From: Christensenellaceae bacterium
GTDB lineage: Bacteria; Bacillota; Clostridia; Christensenellales; SZUA-584
Assembly (NCBI GenBank): GCA_012719815.1
Contig: JAAXZP010000211.1
Span: 1 to 7,355, forward strand
Reading direction: 5' to 3'
DNA: 7,355 bases
Shown here piece by piece: positions 1 through 5,181 of the stretch. The stretch's first letter is position 1. Each line of letters opens with the position of its first letter. Both the position numbers and the translations under genes were made by a program. The notes beneath the pieces were generated by a model. It was not told the origin of the DNA. It saw only the letters and a program-made list of their open reading frames with translations, and did no database searches.

Positions 1-107
1 CTTCTATGTATAATATACTATATCACACCTTCTCGTATATAGAAAAAACTTCAGGATGCGCATTTTTGCTGGCGGGCAAAAGCGGCTGAATTAATGCCCG
101 AATCGCG
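1..107. other. Non-coding spacer upstream of the rpsJ promoter
   Basis: No credible coding region is visible on either strand. The first 50 bases are very AT-rich. Two imperfect inverted repeats can be seen: CTATAT (18-23) with ATATAG (37-42), and CGGGCA (73-78) with TGCCCG (95-100). Neither is followed by a T-run in the direction that would make it an intrinsic terminator. In many Firmicutes the gene preceding rpsJ is tuf or the rpsL-rpsG-fusA-tuf cluster, but none of it reaches into this window, so the upstream neighbour is unknown. Confidence 0.6.
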
Positions 108-124
108 AAAAAAACCGAAAAAAA
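108..124 (+). promoter_or_regulatory. UP-like element: two phased A-tracts
   Basis: Seven consecutive A residues at 108-114 and seven more at 118-124 are offset by 10 bp, one helical turn. Relative to the predicted start at 163 they fall at about -55 to -49 and -45 to -39. These are the distal and proximal subsites where the RNA polymerase alpha C-terminal domains contact UP elements of strong stable-RNA and ribosomal promoters. The A-tracts and their phasing are seen directly. The function is inferred from position. Confidence 0.5.
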
Positions 125-127
125 CTC

Positions 128-156
128 TTGCTTTTGGAAAACACTTATTATATAAT
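128..156 (+). promoter_or_regulatory. Housekeeping sigma-factor promoter of the S10 operon
   Basis: The -35 box TTGCTT is at 128-133 and a perfect TATAAT -10 box at 151-156, separated by the optimal 17 bases. Initiation would fall around G163, six bases after the -10 box, with A161 as an alternative. This gives a leader of roughly 200 nt before rpsJ. It is the best promoter match in the window and lies just upstream of the first gene of a long co-directional operon. If initiation is at G163, it would fit the Firmicute pattern in which ribosomal promoters sense GTP levels during the stringent response. That last point is inference. Confidence 0.75.
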
Positions 157-162
157 TCTCAC

Positions 163-349
163 GTTGCGCTATTTTGCGCAGCATTTTGATGGGTTTCTGC
201 GGGAGGTTGCCGGATAAAATCGCGTCCGGGTAACTTTCGCAGAAGTATAGTCCGCACGATCGGACAACGCTCCACCAGCGGCACAAGAGAAATGTGCCGC
301 GGGAAAAAAATATGATACACACGGCTGAGTGTATGTGGGGCGCAAGCGT
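163..349 (+). promoter_or_regulatory. Structured 5' leader RNA of the S10 operon
   Basis: The leader can form a series of stems that I paired by hand. The first is a 7-bp hairpin, 163-169 with 176-182, including one G-U pair. Next is a long interrupted stem, 195-201 with 238-244, continued by 206-209 with 231-234 and 210-214 with 225-229. A 5-bp hairpin follows, 250-254 with 261-265. Last is a three-way junction: closing helix 268-275 with 335-342 (8 bp, one G-U), enclosing an 8-bp hairpin 278-285 with 293-300 and a 6-bp hairpin 315-320 with 329-334. The junction ends about 8 nt before the rpsJ Shine-Dalgarno sequence at 350-357. No U-tract follows any stem, so control of translation initiation is more plausible than transcription attenuation. 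Ribosomal protein L4 regulates the S10 leader in gamma-proteobacteria, but I see no basis for assigning a ligand here. Confidence 0.5.
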
Positions 350-364
350 AAGGAGGGTAAATAA

Positions 365-673
365 ATGGCTAGCCAAAAGATTCGGATCAAATTGAAGGCG
401 TACGATTATAACCTGATCGACCAGTCGGCCAGCAAAATCGTAGAAACCGCCAAGCGTACCGGCGCTAAGGTATCGGGCCCCATCCCGCTGCCCACGCAGA
501 AAGAGGTTATCACCATACTGCGCGCGCCGCATAAGTATAAGGATTCTCGCGAACAGTTCGAGATCAAGACGCACAAGAGGCTGATCGATATTCTGGAAGC
601 TACATCAAAGACGACGGACGCTCTGATGAGGCTGGATCTGCCTTCCGGCGTGGACATAGAAATTAAGCTCTAG
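365..673 (+). CDS. rpsJ: 30S ribosomal protein S10 (uS10, NusE)
   Basis: This is the first gene of the operon. It encodes a 102-residue protein, the usual family length, and ends in the hallmark ALMRLDLPSGVDIEIKL. S10 sits in the head of the small subunit. It also acts as NusE, which pairs with NusB in transcription antitermination and links RNA polymerase to the leading ribosome through NusG. The protruding loop around residues 53-60 (RAPHKYKD) is where tetracycline and tigecycline resistance changes arise in other species. It looks like the ordinary Firmicute form, with Lys57. The ATG start follows a strong AAGGAGGG at 350-357 with 7 bases between. The TAG stop runs straight into the rplC Shine-Dalgarno sequence. 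Confidence 0.98.
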   Translation: MASQKIRIKLKAYDYNLIDQSASKIVETAKRTGAKVSGPIPLPTQKEVITILRAPHKYKDSREQFEIKTHKRLIDILEATSKTTDALMRLDLPSGVDIEIKL

Positions 674-686
674 GGAGGGAAGACGG

Positions 687-1325
687 ATGAAGGCGATATT
701 GGGCAGAAAGGTGGGCATGACGCAGTTCTTTCTGGAAGACGGCACCGTTATTCCGGTGACGGTCGTCGAAGCGGGCCCATGCGTGGTAACGCAGAAAAAG
801 ACCATCCAGACGGACGGCTACAACGCCATCCAGCTGGGATTTGAAGATATCCGTGAAAAGCTGGTTACAAAGCCGATGAAGGGCCACTTCAAAAAGGCAG
901 GCGTGCCGTTTAAGCGCCACCTGCGCGAGTATCATGTGGACAACACCGATGATTACGCGCTGGGCCAGGTTATTAAGGTGGATGTGTTCGAGAAGGGCGA
1001 CCTTGTGGATATCCAGGGCACATCCAAAGGCAAGGGCTTCCAGGGCATCATCAAGCGCCACGGCGGCCGCAGGGGCCCCATGACTCACGGTTCGCGCAAC
1101 CAGCGCAAGCCGGGCAGCATCGGCGCCTGTGCCGACCCGAGCCGCGTTATCAAGGGCAAGAGGCTGCCGGGCCACATGGGCAACCAGACGGTGACTGTGC
1201 AGAACCTCGAAGTTGTCGGCGTGGATGCGGACAAGAACGTGCTGATGGTAAAAGGCGCTGTCCCCGGCGCCAGAGGCGGCCTGCTCTCGATCCGTCAGGC
1301 TGTCAAGGCTGTCAAACAGAGCTAA
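687..1325 (+). CDS. rplC: 50S ribosomal protein L3 (uL3)
   Basis: The 212-residue product is full length for bacterial L3. L3 is an early-assembling 23S rRNA binder whose internal loop reaches toward the peptidyl transferase centre. The N-terminal signature MKAILGRKVGMTQ is clear. The long basic central extension is at about 113-166, running from SKGKGFQG through HGGRRGP and PGSIG to KGKRLPGHMG. After PGSIG the sequence is ACADPSRV, so the glutamine that PrmB methylates in E. coli L3 is absent, as in other Gram-positive L3 proteins. The ATG follows GGGAGGG at 673-679. The gap from rpsJ is 13 nt. The tip loop is a known site of linezolid and tiamulin resistance changes, and nothing abnormal stands out there. 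Confidence 0.98.
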   Translation: MKAILGRKVGMTQFFLEDGTVIPVTVVEAGPCVVTQKKTIQTDGYNAIQLGFEDIREKLVTKPMKGHFKKAGVPFKRHLREYHVDNTDDYALGQVIKVDVFEKGDLVDIQGTSKGKGFQGIIKRHGGRRGPMTHGSRNQRKPGSIGACADPSRVIKGKRLPGHMGNQTVTVQNLEVVGVDADKNVLMVKGAVPGARGGLLSIRQAVKAVKQS

Positions 1326-1344
1326 GAAAAGGATGTGAAAACGA

Positions 1345-1968
1345 ATGCCCAAGGTATCATTATATAAGATGGACGGCACTGAGGCCGGCCAGATTGAACT
1401 CTCCGACGCGGTATTCGGCGCGGAAGTCAACGAAGCGGCTATGCACCAGGTTGTGGTGGCGCAGCTGGCTGCACGGCGGCAGGGCACGCACAGCGCCCTG
1501 ACGCGCGCGGAAGTACGCGGCGGCGGCATCAAGCCGTGGCGGCAGAAGGGTACCGGCCGCGCGAGGGCGGGTTCTTCCCGTTCGCCGCTGTGGACGAAGG
1601 GCGGCGTGGTATTCGCCGTGAAGCCGCGCGACTATACCCAGAAGGTCAACAAGAAGCTCCGCCAGCTCGCGATTCGCAGCGCGCTTTCCATGAAGGTCAG
1701 CGACGGCGACATCATCGTGCTGGAGAATCTGAAACTGGAAGCGCCCAAGACCAAGCTGATGGCGGGCGTGCTCAAGAAGTTTGATGTGAAGAAGGCGCTG
1801 ATCGTCACCTGCGGCGAAGACAGCGCGAACGTGGTGCGTGCGTCGGGCAATATCCCGAACGTGAAAACGCTGGCGGCGGACTGCGTCAACGTGTATGACC
1901 TGATCAATTACGACAAGCTGGTCATCACGGCGGATGCCGTCAAGAAGGTCGAGGAGGTTTTTGCCTGA
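1345..1968 (+). CDS. rplD: 50S ribosomal protein L4 (uL4)
   Basis: The 207-residue product matches L4 throughout. It has a globular domain around a long basic loop at about 44-100 containing GGGIKPWRQKGTGRARAGS. The loop lines the constriction of the nascent-peptide tunnel and contacts macrolides. Lys68 aligns with E. coli Lys63, the classical erythromycin-resistance position, and is unchanged. In gamma-proteobacteria L4 is also the autogenous repressor of this operon. Whether it acts on the leader here is open. The Shine-Dalgarno sequence AAAGGATGTGA (1328-1338) has one mismatch and is weaker than its neighbours. The gene ends in TGATG, overlapping the rplW start by 1 nt, and its last codons (VEEVFA) contain the rplW ribosome binding site. 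Confidence 0.98.
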   Translation: MPKVSLYKMDGTEAGQIELSDAVFGAEVNEAAMHQVVVAQLAARRQGTHSALTRAEVRGGGIKPWRQKGTGRARAGSSRSPLWTKGGVVFAVKPRDYTQKVNKKLRQLAIRSALSMKVSDGDIIVLENLKLEAPKTKLMAGVLKKFDVKKALIVTCGEDSANVVRASGNIPNVKTLAADCVNVYDLINYDKLVITADAVKKVEEVFA

Positions 1969-2261
1969 TGGATCCGAGAGATATTATCAAAAAGCCGGTG
2001 CTGACTGAAAGCAGCTATGACGACATCGCCAACAAGAAATACACATTCCTGGTGGATGTGCGCGCCAACAAGTACCAGATTCGCAAGGCGGTGGAAGAAG
2101 TGTTTGGCGTGAAGGTAAAGAGCGTCAATACGCTGCGCCAGCAGGGAAAATATAAGCGCCAGGGACGTTTTATCGGCAAGACGCCGGAAACCAAGAAGGC
2201 TTTCGTGACACTGACCAAGGATTCCAAGACGATCGAGTTCTTCGATTCGCTGGCGCAGTAA
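1968..2261 (+). CDS. rplW: 50S ribosomal protein L23 (uL23)
   Basis: The 97-residue product is L23, which sits at the rim of the polypeptide exit tunnel. It is the docking site for trigger factor, the signal recognition particle and the Sec machinery. The sequence begins MDPRDIIKKPVLTE. Glu14 aligns with E. coli Glu18, the residue needed for trigger-factor binding. The conserved NTLRQQGKYKRQGRFIGK region at about 54-71 is the basic, rRNA-facing extended loop. The ATG overlaps the rplD TGA by one base (TGATG), a typical termination-reinitiation arrangement, and uses GAGGAGG (1951-1957) inside rplD. The TAA stop leads into the GGGAGG of rplB. Confidence 0.97.
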   Translation: MDPRDIIKKPVLTESSYDDIANKKYTFLVDVRANKYQIRKAVEEVFGVKVKSVNTLRQQGKYKRQGRFIGKTPETKKAFVTLTKDSKTIEFFDSLAQ

Positions 2262-2274
2262 GGGAGGATACACC

Positions 2275-3105
2275 ATGGGGATCAAGAAATATAAACCGAC
2301 ATCACCGGGCCGCCGCGGCATGACGGTTTCCACGTTTGAGGAAATCACCTGCACTGTTCCGGAAAAGTCGCTGCTGGAGCCCATTAAGAAAACAGCCGGG
2401 CGCAACGCCCAGGGCCGCATCACCGTGCGCCACAGGGGCGGCGGCGTGAAGAGGAAATACCGTATTATCGATTTCAAGCGCGACAAGGACGGCGTGCCGG
2501 CCAAAGTCGCGACGATCGAGTACGACCCGAACCGCACGGCTCACATCGCGCTGCTGCACTACGCGGACGGCGAGAAGCGCTATATCATCGCGCCGCTGGG
2601 CCTGAAAGTGGGCGATACCGTGGTGTCGGGCGAAGGCGCCGACATCAAGCCGGGCAACGCGCTTTACATTAAGGATATTCCGGTGGGCACGATGATTCAC
2701 AACATCGAGCTGCACCCGGGCAAGGGCGGACAGCTGGTGCGCAGCGCGGGCGGCGCCGCGCAGCTGATGGCCAAGGAGGGCAGCTACGCGCAGGTGCGCC
2801 TGCCTTCCGGCGAGGTGCGCATGGTGCTGCTGAAGAACAAGGCGACCATCGGCCAGGTGGGCAACATCGACCAGGAGAACATCAACATCGGCAAAGCCGG
2901 CCGCAAGCGCCATATGGGATTCCGTCCGACGGTCCGCGGTTCCGTCATGAACCCGGTGGACCATCCGCACGGCGGCGGCGAAGGCAAATCGCCGATCGGC
3001 CGTCCCGGTCCGCTGACGCCGTGGGGCAAGCCGACGCTCGGTTACAAGACGAGGAAGACGAAGAACGCGTCCGACAAGTACATCGTTCGTCGCCGGAACC
3101 AGTAG
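2275..3105 (+). CDS. rplB: 50S ribosomal protein L2 (uL2)
   Basis: At 276 residues this is standard bacterial L2, one of the largest and most conserved proteins of the 50S subunit. It is required for subunit association and for peptidyl transferase activity. The N-terminal part carries the GRNAQGRITVRHRGGG signature (about 42-57). The C-terminal part holds MNPVDHPHGGGEGKSPIGRP at 225-244. Its conserved histidines (230 and 232) lie near the catalytic centre and match the region of E. coli His229. The basic tail TRKTKNASDKYIVRRRNQ completes the protein. The start follows GGGAGG with a 13-nt gap after rplW. A 34-nt gap, one of the widest in the cluster, separates it from rpsS. Confidence 0.98.
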   Translation: MGIKKYKPTSPGRRGMTVSTFEEITCTVPEKSLLEPIKKTAGRNAQGRITVRHRGGGVKRKYRIIDFKRDKDGVPAKVATIEYDPNRTAHIALLHYADGEKRYIIAPLGLKVGDTVVSGEGADIKPGNALYIKDIPVGTMIHNIELHPGKGGQLVRSAGGAAQLMAKEGSYAQVRLPSGEVRMVLLKNKATIGQVGNIDQENINIGKAGRKRHMGFRPTVRGSVMNPVDHPHGGGEGKSPIGRPGPLTPWGKPTLGYKTRKTKNASDKYIVRRRNQ

Positions 3106-3139
3106 TCGGCTGGCAAATCGTTTAAGGAGAAGATGGAAT

Positions 3140-3418
3140 ATGAGCAGATCGGTTAAAAAAGGGCCTTATGTTAATGAGAAACTGCTGAAGAAGATCCGGG
3201 AAATGACCGAGAGAAACGAGAAGAAAGTGCTGAAGACCTGGTCCAGGGCTTCCACGATATTCCCGGACATGGTGGGCCACACCATCGCTGTGCATGATGG
3301 ACGCAAGTTTGTACCGGTATATTTGACCGAAGAGATGGTGGGACATAAGCTGGGTGAGTTTGCGCCGACGAGAACATTCCGCGGCCATGCGGGCGACAAA
3401 AAGTCCGGCTCCAGATAA
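3140..3418 (+). CDS. rpsS: 30S ribosomal protein S19 (uS19)
   Basis: The 92-residue product is the normal length for S19, a small-subunit head protein that partners S13 and takes part in the intersubunit bridge region near the A-site finger. The start MSRSVKKGPYV and the motifs TWSRASTIFPDMVGHTIAVH and GEFAPTRTFRGH are all diagnostic. The ATG at 3140 is preceded by AAGGAGA (3124-3130). The ATG at 3133 is out of frame and lies too close to that site. The basic, serine-containing tail KKSGSR is typical of the flexible S19 C-terminus. Confidence 0.97.
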   Translation: MSRSVKKGPYVNEKLLKKIREMTERNEKKVLKTWSRASTIFPDMVGHTIAVHDGRKFVPVYLTEEMVGHKLGEFAPTRTFRGHAGDKKSGSR

Positions 3419-3439
3419 TGCCAGGGAGGAAAGGAATAA

Positions 3440-3838
3440 ATGGCAACTCGTCAGAGAGAGAAAGCTGAAAAGCGACAAGAGAAAAAAGATAACCGGCCGA
3501 GGGCGATAGCCAGATACGTCCGGATTTCCGCCAGCAAGGTGAAGGTTGTTATCGACCTCATCCGCGGCAAGTCCGTGAACGAGGCCGTGGCGATACTGAA
3601 AGCCACTCCGAAGGCGGCCAGCCCGATCGTGGAGAAGCTTCTCAATTCCGCCGTGGCCAACGCTGAAAACAACAAGGGCCTGCTGCGCGACGACCTGTAT
3701 GTCGCGGAAGTATACGCGGATCAGGGGCCGACGCTCAAGCGCTATATGCCGAGGGCTCAGGGCCGCGCCACGCGCATCCGCAAGCGGACCAGCCACATCA
3801 CGATCATACTCGGCAATGCAGTCAAGGAGGAGGCATAA
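3440..3838 (+). CDS. rplV: 50S ribosomal protein L22 (uL22), with N-terminal extension
   Basis: Residues from about 21 onward are ordinary L22, the protein whose long beta-hairpin lines the exit tunnel opposite L4. The hairpin at about 94-112 includes the intact TLKR at 98-101, where macrolide-resistance deletions occur in other species. It is followed by the strong RIRKRTSHITI signature. The protein is 132 residues, against about 110-113 in E. coli and B. subtilis, because of some 20 extra charged residues at the N-terminus (MATRQREKAEKRQEKKDNRP). There is no in-frame ATG, GTG or TTG between the first codon and the conserved core, and GGGAGGAAAGG (3424-3434) precedes the ATG, so the extension appears real. 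The C-terminal codons for KEEA contain the rpsC Shine-Dalgarno sequence. Confidence 0.97.
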   Translation: MATRQREKAEKRQEKKDNRPRAIARYVRISASKVKVVIDLIRGKSVNEAVAILKATPKAASPIVEKLLNSAVANAENNKGLLRDDLYVAEVYADQGPTLKRYMPRAQGRATRIRKRTSHITIILGNAVKEEA

Positions 3839-3839
3839 T

Positions 3840-4535
3840 ATGGGTCAGAAAGTCAATCCTCATGGAATGCGCGTCGGAAGCATCAAGGACTGGAACGCGC
3901 GCTGGGTCGCCAAGAAGAGCGATTTCGCCAAATATATCAAGGAGGACCACGACATTCGCGTGCAGCTGAAAAAGCAGCTTTACGCGGCCGGCATCTCCAA
4001 GATCGAGACGGAAAGGGCAGCCAACAAGCTGACCGTCAACATATACACCGCCAAGCCGGGCATCGTGATCGGCAAAGGCGGCCAGGGTGTGGAAATACTG
4101 AAGGAACAGCTGTCCCGCCAGACGGGCAAGACGGTCATTCTCAACATCATTGAGGTGAAGCGGCCCGATATCGACGCCCAGCTGGTGGCGGAGAACATTG
4201 CATCCCAGCTGGAACGCCGCATCTCCTTCCGCCGTGCGATGAAACAGGCCATCAGCCGCGCGATGAAGGGCGGAGCGCTCGGTATCAACACCATGTGCTC
4301 CGGCCGTCTGGGCGGCGCGGAGATAGCCCGCAGCGAGAAATATCACGAAGGGTCCATCCCGCTGCAGACGCTGCGTGCGGACATCGACTATGGTTTTGCG
4401 GAAGCGCACACGACTTATGGCCGTATCGGCTGCAAGGTCTGGATATACAAGGGCGAGATTTTGGGCAACCCGCTTCGGGATAAGTACAAGACGCCGGAAG
4501 GAGGCAGCAAAGATGTTAATGCCAAAAAGGGTTAA
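3840..4535 (+). CDS. rpsC: 30S ribosomal protein S3 (uS3)
   Basis: The 231-residue product has the diagnostic start MGQKVNPHGMRVG. It carries a type II KH domain with the GKGG loop at 78-81 (KPGIVIGKGGQGVEIL). S3 lies at the mRNA entry channel. Arg131, Arg132 and Lys135, the residues E. coli uses for mRNA helicase activity, are all present in FRRAMK. The ATG at 3840 is one base after the rplV stop and follows AAGGAGGAGG (3824-3833). The reading frame stays open upstream to 3699, but that stretch lies within rplV and has no S3 homology. The 3' end, coding PEGGSKDVNAKKG, contains the Shine-Dalgarno sequence and first 23 nt of rplP. Confidence 0.97.
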   Translation: MGQKVNPHGMRVGSIKDWNARWVAKKSDFAKYIKEDHDIRVQLKKQLYAAGISKIETERAANKLTVNIYTAKPGIVIGKGGQGVEILKEQLSRQTGKTVILNIIEVKRPDIDAQLVAENIASQLERRISFRRAMKQAISRAMKGGALGINTMCSGRLGGAEIARSEKYHEGSIPLQTLRADIDYGFAEAHTTYGRIGCKVWIYKGEILGNPLRDKYKTPEGGSKDVNAKKG

Positions 4536-4965
4536 GAGAAGAAAGGTTCAGCGCGGCCGCCTGAAGGGCCGGGCCCAGAAGGGCAACACCGTCACTTACG
4601 GCGAATACGGTTTGGTAGCGCTGCAGCCGTCCTGGATCACCAGCAACCAGATCGAGGCCGCCCGTATCGCGATGACGCGTTACATCAAGAGAGGCGGACA
4701 GGTTTGGATTAAAATATTCCCCCACAAGCCGGTGACGGAGAAACCGGCTGAAACCCGGATGGGCTCCGGCAAGGGTTCTCCCGAGTACTGGGTGGCTGTG
4801 GTGAAGCCAGGCCGCGTGATGTTTGAAATCGCGGGCGTCTCCGAAGAGGTCGCGAAGGAAGCGCTGAGGCTGGCGGCACACAAGCTGCCGATCAAGTGCA
4901 AGGTGATTAAGAAGGAATCGGCCGAAGCCGTAGCAGGAACGGGTGGTGAGCAGGGTGAAAGCTAG
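4513..4965 (+). CDS. rplP: 50S ribosomal protein L16 (uL16)
   Basis: The 150-residue product is L16, a late-assembling 50S protein that organises the A-site and contacts tRNA and 5S rRNA. The start MLMPKRVKRRKVQRGR is the family's standard N-terminus and sits 8 bases after AAGGAGG (4498-4504), both inside the end of rpsC. Conserved regions include ARIAMTRYIKRGGQVWIKIFP at about 50-70 (Arg51 and Ile52, sites of evernimicin and avilamycin resistance elsewhere, are unchanged) and RMGSGKG at 82-88. The tail after KVIKKE is slightly longer than in B. subtilis (144 residues, from memory) but ends in the similar GGEQGES. These last codons overlap the rpmC ribosome binding site and start. The frame is open back to 4375, where the reading overlaps rpsC and is not L16-like. 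Confidence 0.97.
   Translation: MLMPKRVKRRKVQRGRLKGRAQKGNTVTYGEYGLVALQPSWITSNQIEAARIAMTRYIKRGGQVWIKIFPHKPVTEKPAETRMGSGKGSPEYWVAVVKPGRVMFEIAGVSEEVAKEALRLAAHKLPIKCKVIKKESAEAVAGTGGEQGES
4943..4949 (+). promoter_or_regulatory. Ribosome binding site that fixes the rpmC start
   Basis: GTGGTGA at 4943-4949 matches the extended Shine-Dalgarno GAGGTGA with one mismatch and lies 5 bases before the GTG at 4955. It argues against the upstream GTG codons at 4943 and 4946, which lie inside this element. It is encoded by the Gly-Gly-Glu codons of the L16 tail. Confidence 0.55.
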
Positions 4966-5170
4966 TAAGCTGCGTGAGCTGAAAGAGATGACGAACGACG
5001 AACTGGCGAATGAACTGAAGAATTTAAAGCAGGAGCTTTTTAACCTGCGTTTTCAGAGCGCCACGGGTCAGCTGGGAAACGTGATGATGATTCAAAAGAC
5101 CAAGAGGGACATCGCCAGGGTTAAAACGATTATGAGAGAGCGCGAACTGAAAAGCGCTGCGAAAGGTTAA
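4955..5170 (+). CDS. rpmC: 50S ribosomal protein L29 (uL29)
   Basis: Starting at GTG 4955 gives a 71-residue protein beginning MKASKLRELKEM, the standard L29 N-terminus (compare MKANEIRDL in B. subtilis). L29 is a two-helix hairpin at the tunnel exit next to L23 and assists the binding of nascent-chain factors. The helices and the connecting LKQELFNLRFQSATGQLGN signature are clear, followed by KTKRDIARVKTIMRERE. Two other in-frame GTGs upstream would add four residues (MVSR) not found in the family. The start overlaps the rplP stop by 11 nt, so L29 translation is probably coupled to L16. The stop codon is fused to the rpsQ Shine-Dalgarno sequence (TTAAGGAGGG). Confidence 0.93.
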   Translation: MKASKLRELKEMTNDELANELKNLKQELFNLRFQSATGQLGNVMMIQKTKRDIARVKTIMRERELKSAAKG

Positions 5171-5181
5171 GGAGGGTGCTT

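Noticed and set aside
9..14. TATAAT as the -10 box of a second upstream promoter
   Set aside because: The matching -35 would lie outside the window, and the surrounding sequence is so AT-rich that a chance match is likely. It cannot be decided here.
189..233. 14-codon upstream ORF in the leader
   Set aside because: No Shine-Dalgarno sequence precedes the ATG, and it falls inside the long leader stem.
278..310. Strong hairpin at 278-300 as an intrinsic terminator or attenuator
   Set aside because: It is followed by GGG and A residues on the + strand, not by T residues, and no T-run follows it in the - strand direction either.
312..395. 27-codon upstream ORF overlapping the rpsJ start
   Set aside because: No ribosome binding site is at a usable distance, and the region is better explained by the three-way junction and the rpsJ initiation site.
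23..574. 183-codon open frame on the - strand across the promoter and leader
   Set aside because: It runs antisense through rpsJ, the leader and the promoter, and its translation shows no coherent domain. The leader is better explained as structured RNA.
663..1532. 289-codon open frame on the - strand opposite rplC and rplD
   Set aside because: It is antisense to two unmistakable ribosomal proteins, has no recognisable domain and contains low-complexity Ala/Arg/His-rich translation typical of a GC-rich shadow frame.
2302..2970. 222-codon open frame on the - strand opposite rplB
   Set aside because: Its His/Ala/Val/Arg-rich composition is the reverse reading of L2 codons. No ribosome binding site or family motif is visible.
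3122..3796. 224-codon open frame on the - strand opposite rpsS and rplV
   Set aside because: It spans two genes and an intergenic gap on the opposite strand with no protein-like motif.
3699..3839. Possible 47-residue N-terminal extension of S3
   Set aside because: The frame is open but lies inside rplV. S3 proteins start at MGQKVNP, and a strong ribosome binding site precedes the ATG at 3840.
4375..4512. Possible 46-residue N-terminal extension of L16
   Set aside because: It lies wholly inside rpsC, and L16 starts at MLMPKR with an ideal ribosome binding site at 4498-4504.
365..4965. Resistance-type changes in S10, L4, L22 or L16
   Set aside because: The known drug-contact positions checked (S10 loop 53-60, L4 Lys68, L22 hairpin 98-101, L16 Arg51 and Ile52) all look like ordinary Firmicute residues.
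5176..5181. GTG start for S17, adding two residues
   Set aside because: It directly abuts the Shine-Dalgarno sequence, leaving no spacer. The ATG at 5182 is correctly spaced.
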